Below, piece by piece: positions 10,231 to 21,500 of a stretch of DNA of 28,062 bases. Below the pieces are notes generated by a model that was not told the DNA's origin, did no database searches, and was given only the letters and a program-made list of their open reading frames with translations. How positions within the stretch are numbered: the stretch's first letter is position 1; every line of letters starts with the position of its first letter. The position numbers were made by a program, and so were the translations under genes. Source of the DNA: Chromera velia (taxonomy: Eukaryota; Sar; Chromeraceae); the NCBI GenBank assembly GCA_018398765.1, contig JAHBMJ010001610.1, positions 1 through 28,062 of the forward strand, read 5' to 3'.

Positions 10231-13200
10231 CTTCCCTTCCCCGGCCTTTCTGTTCATCATAACCCTTTGTTGCTTGCTTGCTTTCAGGCCTCTGGCGCCC
10301 AGGCCCAGGTTCTGGTGGCAGTGAAGCTCGAGAGGCTGGCAGGGCTTTGGGGGACAGTCTGCGCACACACACTCCCAGAACCTGAGGTCGCAGGGGCCAA
10401 CCTGACTATGCAGGTCAGTCATTCATTTTCATACAGAACAAATAAATGTATGAAAATATTTTGTATGAAAATTCATGCAAGAACCTGAGGTCGCAGGGGA
10501 CAACCTGACTATGCAGGACAGTCAGTTAGCCAGTTAGTCAATCAGCGAGGGGGGTGTAAAGGTCGATCGGTCGTTTGATTGCACTGGCTCTCTACCAACG
10601 AGACGAAAACCTTTTATCTTTTTGTCCGCATTCTGTTCTTCCTTCCCCTGACAAATTGTTCTGCAGATGAGCATGGCCCTTTTATTTTCATACAGATTGC
10701 TTGTCTGACTGATTAATTAATTCTGCAGATGAGCATGGCCCAGCAGCCCCTCGACGTCGCACAGCTGTACCTGGAGATTTCGGGCGTTCGTCGCGTTCTT
10801 TTCGGCCGTCTCCTGCTGCCTCTCCTGGCCGTGCTGAAGGACCTGGTGCAGTGGAGACATGGATACGCTGGCCTGGTTCCGTGGGTGCTCATATGGTCCG
10901 TCCTTCCTTGAGCTAGTCAGCGAGTAAGTGAGTGTCTGTCGGGCTTTCAAACTAATACAGGGAATGATTTTCTGAAATGCGAAAAGTCCACAGAAGCGCA
11001 GAAGGAACTGAGCGAAAATCGAGGGTAGAAAAATGTTCGGTCCAACGAGTCAGAAAAAATGGTAGAAGAGAAGAGTGGCTCACAAGCTGCCGTGAGAGGC
11101 TTTGCCTGTCGTCTCAAGAAAGCCTCGGGAGGTTCCCCTCCCTTTGCCGATGTCCCTCTCTGTCTGTTTGTTTGGCTTTCATTGTGCAAGAACGACAAGC
11201 ATGCGAGACAGGCACGCGCTTTCTGCATGGAGTACAGTGCCTCGCAATCTGTATCCTTAAGACTCCAGCTGTCGGCTCCCTCTTTCTCCATCCTTCCCTT
11301 CCACCTTTTCCCTTTTCTCTCCTCCCTCCTTGATTACTCTGCAGTGCATGGTTCTGGATGCCTCTCTACCGGTGCGCTGCGTTCTATGCCATCGCGGTGA
11401 GTCTCACTCCGTCTCCCTCTTCTGTTTCTGTCTGTGCATGTTCCACGTGAGAAAGCAAAGCAAAAATGCAATGCACTTGGCTTGAGATGGCATCAGAAAG
11501 GAAGGTTCTCTGATCGATCGATCGGTGTCACATGGGGGTTCTTGCATTTACTGTACGAACAAGAATTCTGTATGAAAGGTAAATGCATGCGATGTCACAT
11601 GGGAGTTCTACGTCGACGTGCGCGGGTGAAACCTTGCCGGTGGCTGGCTGCTTTCCGACTTCAATCTTGCCTTTTGCTATTGCGGGCAGTAGAGAGAATG
11701 GTTGTGGGGCCCTAGGCGTTGGTGTGGGTCTCTCAAGCTCGAGTGGTTGCGCATACCTCGAGTTACATATCTATCCTCCATGGAGATGCATTTAAAGTTG
11801 GACCGACCCTTTCTTGACTCATTCCATCCTGTTCGTGTTTCTACCTGTCTGTCTGTTTTTCTGTCTGTTGTCTGTCTGTCTGTCTGTATGTATGTATGGA
11901 CGTATGTTTGTTTCTGTACCTTCCTTCAGGTGATTTTTCTGAGCACCTGGCCGGTGAAGCCCCTGTCTGGCTCTGGCAGGGACAGCACGAGCAACTCTCC
12001 GGACAGTGCAGCGACAGGGAGCGGCAAGGAGCCCAAGGAAGAAGGGGTGGAGGACACAGGACAGACGCCATCGAGAGGTCAGGCTCTCTCTAGCTCGGTC
12101 TTTCTTTATTTCTGTCTTTCTGTCTGTCTGTCTGTCTGTATATTTATTTATTTCTTTTTTTTGCTCTGGCAGAGAGGCAGGCAGGCTAGCTGTTTACTTG
12201 ATCGAAAAAAAAGAGGCTGGTGCCGAAATGAAATGAGGCAATGAACCGGAAGCCAAAAAGCGGCTGGAGAGTTCAAAAGGCAGGAACGCCAAAACGTTAG
12301 AGAGAAGAAGCGATCAAGCAAACAAATGAAATTGCAGGAAGAGCCTTCATTCCGATGAGTGAACAAACTCACGATGATGATGAAGAAGAAGAACCTAGCC
12401 AGCTGTCCAACCGAGAGGAAAACTCTTCGCTCGTGCAAAAGAGAGAAGAGTCTACCGGTTTCCCTCTAGCTGTCTCGTTGTCCCTACCGTGTTTCTTTGT
12501 CTTCCTTTCTGCAGCAAGCCGTCTCTCAGTAGGCCCAGGTGGAACCGGACACAGGAGAAGCCACAGCAGGGGGGGAGCGCCTCTTCCCAAAAAGTCAGCG
12601 GGAGACGAAAGGAGGAAGGAAGGAAGGAAGGAAGGAAGGAAGACTTCGTCCTTATCTTCATTCATTAATTCATTCATTCATTCACTCATTCATTCATTCA
12701 TTCATTCATTCATTCTACAGGCAGCGAGACAGAAAGAGAATGCCATTACGGAGCCACTCGATCGCGTGGGGGTCTCAAGCAGAGTCGACTGGATACCCTC
12801 ACACTACTAGCCAGAGAAGAGAATTGGGATCTCTGAATTTGAATTTGAATTGAATGTCCACATGAAATGGATGGAGGGGACACGGGAGACTGATTAAATG
12901 GATGGGTGCACAGGCCCGCATCTTTTGTCTCCTCTCTTCTTGCCTTCCGCCTTTTGAATCTTTGACTCCATTCATGCCCTTTCTTACTCATATTTCCGTT
13001 TCCCTTTCCTTTCCCTTTCTTATGTGCAGCTCCTTCATCAGCGAAGGCATCTCCTCGATCCAGGGGGCAGGTCTGAGACGTTCGATGACAAGCAACAATA
13101 TGGGGGTCAGTCAACCAACTAATCAATCAACCAACCAATCAATCAATCAGTCAACCCAGTCAGCCAGTCAGTGAGTCAGGGAGTCAGCTAGCTAGCCAGT

Positions 13201-13880
13201 CAGTCAGTCTCAATAGGGGCAGGGATCCGAGCGCGGGTGCCTACAGGCTTACAGGGGGACCTCCGCACAAGCTATGCATGTACTTTCTCCCTTTCTTCCT
13301 CTCTCCTCCCTTGCAGCAGAACGGGGGGGGGAACAGGGACGTCCTTTTGGTCAGTCAGTCGGTCGGTCAGTCAGTCAGTCAGTCAGTCAGTCAGTCAGTC
13401 AGCGGGACGGCCAATCAACAATCAATGCTCTCTCTCAATCACTCATGCATTGAGTAGAGCAGTCAGCAAGTTCTTTCGGGGGATCATCAGGAAATCAGAA
13501 AGTCTGCATGGATCGGAGAAGCACAAACAGAGAAGGAAAGGAAGACAGACAGACAGTCAGTCAGTCAGACAGACAGACCGACAGACAGACAGACAGTAGA
13601 CAGGGAAACAGAAAAAAACGCGGATCGATCGTTTCATGAAGGCAATTGGAGCCGCCTCCTCATTCAAACAGCCAGAACTAGCTGATTGAGTTTGGTGATG
13701 CATTTAAAGTTGCCTCTTGATGTTTTTCTTCTTTGACCGATCTGCCGCTGTCGCTCGTTTGGTTTGTGTGTGGAACGCTGTCTTTCTCAATATTCCTGCC
13801 TGGCTGTCTCGCTGCCGCCACCTCTTGCATGATCATACGCGTATGTGCGTAGGTGCGTGTGTGTATGATGTGTGTGTGTC

Positions 13881-13914
<34 letters not shown>

Positions 13915-15285
13915 TGTGTCTGCAGAGGCGGCAAAGCAGTCTCCACGTCGACAAGGCAAAGGAATTTGAGATCAAGAAGACTCCTGAATACTTGGAGGTC
14001 AGTGATCTCGGCTGAATGGGAGGGAAGGAGTAAGACACACATGAATACACACATGCGTGGTTACATAGAAAGACCGATACGTCTATACACACGGAGATGT
14101 ACTGAAATGACGATCGAGGTTTTTTTTAAACGGAAATGAGACCCCATCAGCCCTCAGTAAGGACACAGCGAGCGCTCCGACCCATTGTTTCGTTTGTCAT
14201 GCACAGAGATTGATGAGTGCCCTTGATCAGCTCAAATAATCGTCTGTCAATCGTCTGTCAGTCGAATGTTCTTTCTGATTCAACTTACGTACTCCTCCAG
14301 CAGTTGTCTGTCCGTCCGTCCTAGCTGTGGCTCGTAAACGACATCCATCACCCTGTGCTTCATTCTCCTTCTTTGAACTGGCTGCAAGTGCCTGAGGGAG
14401 GGAGTGGGTTAGTCAGTCAGTGAGTGAGCGAGTATCTGTGTGCACACCTGCAGGCCGAGAAGGATGTGGAGGTGATGGTGACGGTGGCTGCGATGATCAT
14501 CCCGGACGTTGTGGCTCTCCGCCGAGGCCTTCTGGCACTCAGGACGCCTCTCCTGCACTTCACAGGGTGGGCCTGAGGGGGAAAGGGAGACAATGAAAGG
14601 GGAAGGAGAAAGGAAGTAAGCGAGATATTTGCTGTGGATTGTATAAGCTGATTCATTCAGCAGCTGAGATTATTGGATTGAGGGATCGATGGATGAATAG
14701 AAATGTGCGCATTCACAAGTGCGCACTGTCAAATGCTTGATTTGCTCGATGATGATGATGATGATGCGTGTGCAGATACACTTGAATGTTGATTGCTCTT
14801 CTCGATGTACAGTGTACAATGATTCTCTGTTGCTGCTTTTAGTCCTGGCTTTTTCCTCCCTTTTTTTGCCTCAGAAGAATGTCTTTCGTGTTAGAAGGAA
14901 GCTTTTTGCCTGCACATTTCCTTTCTTGATGCTGCACATTTTTACTCCATGTACGTCTTTCAAAGTCCTAGACACGAAAATGGAAACAAAAAAAAAATCC
15001 CGGAAATTTACTGCTTGCTCGAATGATTTTCTGTTCTGTTCTGTTCATGCAAGAATATGGGTACTCACCCGTTTTGGAATGGAATGAACAGAGTCACTCC
15101 TGACCGCTTTTCTTTTCTTGAGTCACCCATTTTCGTTCCTCGATTGTCATCATGCCATCCATCACGCATGCGATGAATCTGTATTTACTCTCCTCATGTG
15201 TGCATCTGTTTGTCTGCAGAACACTGAAGGGGATCGATCGGTTCCTCACAGAGAAGGGCACAGCCATGCATTCTCTGGTCTGTCG

Positions 15286-15316
<31 letters not shown>

Positions 15317-16524
15317 AGTAGGCTTCTTAGGGCCCTTCCGGCGATCGATACATATGACACAGACCCACCCAACACGCAGCCCAAGAAAAAAGAGTTCAAC
15401 AAACAACCTACTGACAATCGCTTCACTGAAGAGACTTCCTTTGAAATTCTTTTGGTGTCATTTCTGCTTTCATTTGTCGCTTCCTTCTGTTTGTTTGTTT
15501 GTTCCTTTCTTCGACCTTTCTCGTCATTTTCGCTCTTTTTCTGTTTCCCTTCTTTTTATGATTTCCTCCTCCAGGTGAGTGGAGCGTTCCTTCTCCTGGC
15601 GTGCGTCAACTTCCTCTTCCCCTCGACGTTCAACCCCATGCACCACTCGGCTTTGTTCATTGGACGTCAGTCAGCAGGAGAATATGTGTGTATGTGTGTG
15701 TGTGTGTGTGTGTGTGCATGTATGTGAGTGTGTGTAAGTGTGAGTGTGTGTAAGTGTGAGTGTGAGTGTCTGTGTATGTGTGTGTGTTCATTTTCCTTGT
15801 TTCTTTCGTATTTGATGGACGTTATCTCTCTCTCGACTTCTTCTCATGTTTATCATTTGGGCGCTTGCCTCTCCTCTCATGAGTCTGCATTCTTGGCCGG
15901 GAGAGAAAAGAAGCACAGAGTAGTGTGCTGTCTTGTCCGTCTTCACCAAGAGCTTTCTGCCCTTTCTCTCTTGCTTGAATTTCTCTCTTTTTTTTCTGTC
16001 AATTCCAAAAGTTTCGATCGCTTTGTTGATTCCCCTTGATTATAATTTCTACGCTTCTAGAAGACTTTTCTCTCTTTGTATCCCTTCTGACGGACGGCCT
16101 CGCTGGATAGTGTTTGGCCCTTTTTCTCTTGTGATCACTTCACTCAGTAATTTGTTTTTCTTTTCGTCGCCCTCTTTTTTCTTTTTGTCATCTAGTTGGT
16201 CTGTTCTCCTTTCAGTCCACTAGCCTTCATTCCCTCCCACTGGCTTCCTTCCTGCAGTGTTCCTTCTCTTCGCGTCCTTCTCTCCGCCCGGGCGTCTCTT
16301 CTTGGCTTTCCTGAATTTCCTCCAGACTCCTAGGAAGGGTCAGTCAGGTAGTGAGGGGTAGGTAAATCTAGGTTGAGAGGGAGGGGGGGCGCTGTTTAGG
16401 AGAATCAATGGACGAAGGGGGTCTTCAAGGAAATGCATCCTTCTTCTTTATCTCTTCTTGATCTTCACTGGCGGTCACAGGGGTAACCTGTCTTCTTGTT
16501 TTTTTTTAACTCATTTTTTTCTTT

Positions 16525-16555
<31 letters not shown>

Positions 16556-16734
16556 CTTTTTGTTTTTTTCTACCTTTCCTGTCTCTGCGTCAACCGATCT
16601 TCACAACTTTTTGGCTCTTGTGCCCTGCATGCATGCGCGCAGGACTTGCGGGCGTTCCTGGGGCCCTTCCGGCGTCTGAGGCCGAGGTGGGGGGGGGGGA
16701 TCGACGGGATGGGCCGGGAGGGTCCCGGTGGTAA
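6638..16734 (+). CDS. C2-domain protein with C-terminal multi-pass membrane region, MCTP/ferlin-like (about 22 exons)
   Basis: Exons: 6638-6645, 6729-7009, 7467-7645, 8008-8166, 8381-8483, 8750-8841, 9091-9135, 9617-9705, 9995-10067, 10288-10413, 10729-10895, 11345-11396, 11930-12077, 12515-12538, 13030-13070, 13317-13349, 13926-13997, 14454-14566, 15220-15277, 15575-15665, 16258-16338, 16643-16734; about 708 aa. All junction phases agree. The 8-nt first exon (ATGGCCTG) is chosen because it joins in frame to give MACCTSRDAASLQLEK. Residues 85-160 are highly charged and probably coiled coil. Residues 210 to about 370 form a C2 domain: LKLLIVGARNLK, then DPFFKASL, then VVFFDRDSEVLQGDDELGFV, which retains typical calcium-loop aspartates. 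Hydrophobic hairpins follow (VLFGRLLLPLLAVL; LVPWVLICAWFWMPLYRCAAFYAIAVIFL), then a Ser/Lys-rich linker (about 470-560), then a second hydrophobic pair (SGAFLLLACVNFLF; LFLLFASFSPPGRLFLAFL). Inferred role: calcium-dependent membrane tethering. The last exon is uncertain: splicing 16686 to 17050 would instead end at 17109. Confidence 0.75.
9001..9028. repeat. (CTTT)n microsatellite
   Basis: Short run of TTTC units in intron 6 of the C2 gene. Confidence 0.9.
9380..9400. repeat. (CA)n microsatellite
   Basis: Uninterrupted AC run in intron 7 of the C2 gene. Confidence 0.9.
10199..10229. repeat. (TC)n microsatellite
   Basis: Uninterrupted TC run in intron 9 of the C2 gene, about 60 bp before the acceptor at 10287. 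It may serve as an extended polypyrimidine tract. Confidence 0.9.
10377..10524. mobile_element. Short inverted-repeat element E2 with 45-bp duplication of an exon end and its donor
   Basis: Copy 1 (10377-10421) holds the end of exon 10 of the C2 gene and its donor ATGCAG|GTCAGT. Copy 2 (10480-10524) repeats it inside the intron with two substitutions, one of which changes the donor GT to GA. The 58-bp insert (10422-10479) has TTTTCATAC at its left end and GTATGAAAATTCATGCA at its right, as in E1. Confidence 0.85.
10659..10741. mobile_element. Short element E3 with 21-bp duplication of an acceptor and exon start
   Basis: The sequence TTCTGCAGATGAGCATGGCCC is present at 10659-10679 and, identically, at 10721-10741, separated by 41 bp starting TTTTATTTTCATACAGATT. 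The left arm matches the E1/E2 core; the right arm is not recognisable. Copy 2 leads into exon 11 of the C2 gene. Copy 1 would hit TGA after 13 codons. Confidence 0.75.
11526..11609. mobile_element. Short inverted-repeat element E4 with 17-bp duplication, mid-intron
   Basis: Direct copies at 11526-11542 and 11593-11609 match at 16 of 17 positions (TGTCACATGGGGGTTCT vs TGTCACATGGGAGTTCT). The 50-bp insert starts TGCATTTACTGTAC and ends with AATTCTGTATGAAAGGTAAATGCATGC, read as two inverted arms. It lies within intron 12 of the C2 gene, away from splice sites. Confidence 0.75.
12613..12718. repeat. (GGAA)n followed by (ATTC)n microsatellites
   Basis: GGAA units at 12613-12641 and ATTC units at about 12661-12716, both in intron 14 of the C2 gene. 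Confidence 0.9.
13350..13402. repeat. (GTCA)n repeat starting exactly at a splice donor
   Basis: GTCA/GTCG units begin with the donor of intron 16 of the C2 gene (TTTTG|GTCAGTCAGTCGG) and continue in the same 4-bp register to about 13402. Confidence 0.85.
13547..13596. repeat. (ACAG)/(TCAG)n repeat
   Basis: GACA and GTCA tetranucleotides in intron 16 of the C2 gene, a second array within the same intron. Confidence 0.85.
13869..13915. repeat. (TG)n microsatellite
   Basis: TG run, pure from 13883 to 13912, ending just before the acceptor CTGCAG of exon 17 of the C2 gene (exon starts 13926). Confidence 0.9.
15278..15317. repeat. (GTCT)n repeat starting exactly at a splice donor
   Basis: The donor of intron 19 of the C2 gene (TTCTCTG|GTCTGTCGGTCTGTCT) is the first unit of a GTCT array that runs to about 15317. 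Confidence 0.85.
15683..15787. repeat. (TG)n-rich microsatellite
   Basis: Imperfect TG repeat with TGAG and TGTA units, in intron 20 of the C2 gene. Confidence 0.9.
16519..16556. repeat. (CTTT)n microsatellite
   Basis: TTTC units in intron 21 of the C2 gene, forming an extended pyrimidine-rich stretch upstream of the acceptor at 16642. Confidence 0.9.
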
Positions 16735-18556
16735 TAGCCCTACCTGGCGGGGCATGGGTTCATAGCATCAGGGGGAGGGGGGGGTCAGCGAGAAGTGTTC
16801 ACATAGACATGGGAAGGGAAGGGGGGGTTTGAACGACTTGAGGTGCAGGTGTCCCTTTCCTGTCTCCTCTCTCCTCCCCTCTTCTCTTTCTTTGTGTGTG
16901 AGGTTTTGATGTTTGATGGTCAGATGGCATTGAGTGAGTGAGTGAGTGATTTCCGATTGAAGAAAAGACCCTGAATAAATTCGTCAGGAAATACGAGAGG
17001 CAGAGTTTGCCGAGTTCCTGTCTTCTCACCTTGCGGCTGCTGCTTTCAGTTCCATCAGTCCGCCCTTGTCCCAGCACCCAAGGGTGGGCTGGTCTTTCTG
17101 CCTACCTAAGTTTTCAGGAACTGAGAGGCACCAGACCTCTCGCATCCACGCACGAAGCCCAAACGAAAGCCGACAAGGAAGGTTTTGGTCGGCACACAGC
17201 GCCACGTGAACTCGTGAGGAAGTGAGAGAGAGATAGGGCTGCATGCCATCTGTGCATGTATACGGTTTTTTTTTTTTCTATCATCATCAGCTGCATATCA
17301 GCTACAGATAAAACAGATCAAGCAGGCCAGTTGATCAACGTGCATCCGTGTTTGTTTAGCTCTGATAACAAACTTCTAAGCTGTAATTCAATTTAATATT
17401 TAAAGATTGCCTTAGATCTTTTAAAAAATAAATTTAATGAATTTGATATGTATCCAATTTAGTCTGGAAGATTGCTTTAGATGATTAGTTGTAGATGCAT
17501 GATATTACTTTGAATTTTATTATAGAAAAACTAATTAGTTATTATAAACGTACGTATGAACACAAGTTATATAAACAAAAAGACTATGCACAGACTGGTT
17601 AATTTATTAATTTTAAGTTATATATTTTAAAAGGTTATCATTTATAGCGGCTCACTGACATAAACCAAAAGTAGGCTAAGAAGGGCTTAAATAGCTAAAC
17701 TGATATTTTTTATAATTCAAGGCAGTTAGATTGACGAGTATACCACTGTAAGGCAGAAAGAGGGGAAAAAGGGGGGTAGATCGTATACTGAGAGGTAGCG
17801 CTTTCTTACGGTCTCTTATGGAGAATACTACAGAGTTAAAAGTCTGAAACATACAAAAAGGCGCAAAAATGCGAAGAAAAAACCTTAGACCACCTGTTTG
17901 AAGCTGTTTCAGGCTTTGAGCTAGTGTTTGAGTGCCTTTTTGCTACCTTTTGTACCTTTTGCAACACTACTGCCCATAATGGTGGCATAACCGCCCATAA
18001 ACTTGTGTGGGGCTACGCGCGAACGTGTATTGCGCGCGGATTTTTTGTCTTTTGATTTTTGCCGCAACATTTTGCGCAGTAACTTGCGAGACGGCAGTGT
18101 TTTTTTTTTGTATCTTCTCGCTCCATTCCTGCATATTCCTGCTCCTCGATTCTCACGATCTCTCACGCATTTTAATTGACCCTCTTTCTCGTATACCGGC
18201 CTGCAATTCTTCGTATTTGTTTGCTCGGAAGAGGTGGCCCAGTGGTTGCATGTGCAAGGAAGTACTCTTGAGAAAGAGGGAAACGGGATCTGTCGATCTG
18301 TTAAGTCTCCCTCAATCTACCAGAAGGCCTCCTTGAAGGAAGAAGGGAATCCAGCGGAGGGTCGATGAGGTCCCAGCGGTGACGCGCCTCCTCCACTGGC
18401 GTGTTTTGTCTTTCGAGTCTCCGGCTCTTCTGTCTCAGCAGACAGGTACAGCGAGGGTCTGCCGGAGGTAAAGTTGTCGAGGGGCAGAAGCAAAGGGAGT
18501 GGTTCTTGTGCTTGAGTGGCTTCACCGTCTCTGACTCAGACCAAGCGCACCGGACC
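16735..18556. other. Intergenic region with a central AT-rich block
   Basis: 16735-17290 has balanced composition and may hold an alternative last exon of the C2 gene (17050-17109, after the acceptor GCTTTCAG). 17290-17880 is strongly AT-rich with no ORF. 17881-18556 is again near-balanced. A short Lys/Arg-rich minus-strand frame (17921-18166) has no family I recognise. No RNA gene is visible. The promoter of the EF-hand gene should lie in the last few hundred bases. Confidence 0.6.
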
Positions 18557-21500
18557 ATGTTGTTAACAGCTTGTGCCATCTCAGCGGTCGCACTCTTGCG
18601 AGGGGTCAGTGGCAACTTTGGTAGATCCCTTTCCATCCGTTGGTGCTTCTTTTTGGCCCTTGAAGGCATCTTTTCCCTTTTCACCGAGGGGGAGGATACA
18701 CGGTCTTCCTTCCTGCCTCTGTGGAAGACCATAAGTGGACCGTCACCTCACGTTCCTTTTCTTCTCTCTGTATTGCCCTTGGCTGTTTGTTGCGTGCTCG
18801 TTTGAGAATTCCCCATCTTCCTTATGGCTGATTCTATCGCTGCATGCAGGCCGCTGCACTCGGTCACTCCAAGTACCAAAAGGCCCTCGAACAAAGTCAG
18901 TCTGACAGGCAGACAGTAAGCCGGAGTGGACAGGAAGTGAAGGATGAAAAAGGAAAAAATACCCGGGAGACAAGGCGGTGGGCCTCCCGATAGTTCCCCT
19001 TCCGGAGGAGACGGCAATGATTGATCTTCTCTCTTTCTCTTCTCAACGTCTTAGCCTCCCTCACCCATGACTGAGGCCTCTGGTCGATCTGCCTGCCTGT
19101 CAGCGTGTCGCCCTGTCTGCTTGCACACACACACACACACACACACACGCGCGCGCGCGCGAACACCTCAGTTGACGCCTGCGAAAAAAAAGTAGGACGG
19201 GGAATGTTTGACTTTCGTCTTTTGCACCCATACCATACCTGTGAGGGATCTGGAGTAGAGAGAGATCTGGTAGATCCAGTCAGAAAGAAAAATGGATGTC
19301 TCTTGATTCCACCCCACCTGAGATCTGCTGATCTTCATCACGCATACAAGATTCGAAATGTGCGATTGAACAAAAGATCTTTCATGCGCTCACTGTGACT
19401 GACGGATCAACTGACTGACGCAGGTGATCTTGAATATGCTTTCGGAAACTTCGACAAGGGACAGTGTGCGTCTGAGCTGTCGGAGCTTGACCTCAAAATG
19501 TCCGACGATGAGTTGAAGCACGAGGCCTACATGAAGTGTGCAGACCTCGTGAATCCCTCAGGATACCATGTGTGCTCCTTCGCTGCCGACAGGGTGCTTT
19601 GGTCAGCATGGGCCCTCCCTGGTCTTCTTTCTGTCTGTCTGTGGCTTTTTTTTGTTTCACTCGAATTCGTTGCTCTTTCTTCTGCATCAGAAGAGTAGAA
19701 GAGGTGGTCCCGGCGACGGTCAGGGATCCATGGTGTTCCTTCTGTTCTGTTAAAGCGGGAGGGATGCCGGTGCAGTCTTTGTTTGGTCTCTTGGTGGACG
19801 GATGGGTGAAAGGGACGACGCTTGTTTGTGTCCAGGTTCCACACAGGTGCATGGAAACGCACGCACACACGCGCACACAGGGAGCAGGAGGTCGATCTGT
19901 CGCGTGCCCACGAATTTCTTTTTGCTTTTGTGCTCAAATTGCTGGGGGGTGGGGGTGGATGAAATGATCTCTTCATTTGTGGAGCTGCCTGCCTCTCTCT
20001 CTCTCCCTCTGTGTGTGTGTGCCTGTGCCTGTGTTTGTGCAGGTACGCGGAAGAGAAGAAAAAGGGTGTGTTGCCTGAGGAGCTGCTGACTCCCGAGAAA
20101 TTCTGTCAGCACATCGACAACACTTTTTCTTGTGCGAAGATGGCCTACAAAGTTCTGAAGTCGGACTTCTTGGGGGACTCTGCGTTCGGCCTCTGCTTCC
20201 GAGAAAGGAAAGACGCGGTGGGTTAGTGAGTGGGTGGGTGCGTCGTTGGGGTGTTCAATGCGTGTGTGTGTGTGCGATTGAGCCTGGGTTGGGTCTTTGG
20301 TTCTTTTCTGCTGAATTGTTCTTTTGCATTCGCCAGAAGTGATGGTCTGTCTAGGTTCATTGAGCGTCGTTGTGGGTGCCGTTCCTTCATTCTGCCGTTG
20401 TCGTGCGTGATTCGAGTCTTCAGGCAGCTAGAACAACTGTATTCTTTTTTCGTTTTTCTCTGTACTTTTCCGGTTTGAGTGTGGACAGACGCAGACAGAC
20501 ATTTGCTTTCTCTGCTTTGCTGGAGCAAAATGTTCTTCGGGCTCGATGCAGTCGGTTCACCTATGAATGTGTGCTTCCACATGGATGCTTTTGTTTGATC
20601 GTTTGGAGTGTGTGTGTGTGTGTGTGTGCACGTGAATGGCCATGCAGAAGTTCTGCAATACGTTCCACAACGTGATCAAGGAGACGGCAGACAGCGACGA
20701 CATCGATTTCCTCAGTGCCTGTCTGAAGGCACACGAGCCCGTGGTGGCAGGGCTGAAGGCTCCGGAAGCTGCACCAGCGGAGAAGCCGTTCGGGGTCGAG
20801 GAGCCGAAGCCAAAGCCGAAAGAGGCAGGCGGCTTTGGCTCAGGGGGCGCCTCAGGAGGCCCGCCTCCCCCCAAGCCCAAAGAAGAAAAGCCGAAGGAAC
20901 CAGAGCCACCGGTGGGTGAGAGAGAGGGCCTCCAGGGTTGGGTGGGATGATGAGTAGAGGGAAAGGACAGGAGGGTAAGACAGGGAAGCAGGGAGGACAT
21001 TGATGGCAGGCAGCAGAAAGGAAAGGATCGTCTTTGCTTGATGGTTCTACACGAAGAGAGAGGATGCTTGCTGTTATGTCGTCTGTCTGCCTGAAGTCAG
21101 GTTGCACAAAAAATAAATCTCTGCCACTAGCTGTTGCTATGGTCACTCACACCGTTGATGCACCACTTGCTGTTCCTTTTCATTGCCTCGCGTCTTCTGT
21201 CTTTCTGCGTGTGGCCCCATCTCTTCTCCATTTCCCGTTGTACTTGCTGCCTTTCCCTCCCTTCCACGGCATCATCGCACATCCATGAATGCAGAAGGGG
21301 CCGATCATCATCAGACCCTGCATTTACTTTCATACAGAATTTTTTTTTTGCATTTTACCCCTGTATGGGTGGATGCAAAGTAAATGCATGCAAAGATTGC
21401 ACATCCATGAATGCAGAAGGGGCCGATTATCATCAGACCCAAACACGGAGAGCCTCCTGAGGGCCCCCCCATGTCCGGGTCTGTGGCCGGCAATCTGGAG

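Noticed and set aside
12539-12664. Reading through 12539 as a longer exon 14 of the C2 gene
   Set aside because: The donor GTGGAA is weak, but only splicing at 12538 keeps phase with the next two exons; read-through enters the GGAA repeat.
13350-13600. CRISPR-like short repeat arrays
   Set aside because: Tetranucleotide microsatellites without spacers in a eukaryotic intron.
17921-18166. Lys/Arg-rich minus-strand frame of 81 codons
   Set aside because: No recognisable family, no supporting splice sites, next to AT-rich non-coding DNA. It might be a mobile-element fragment, but the evidence is too thin.
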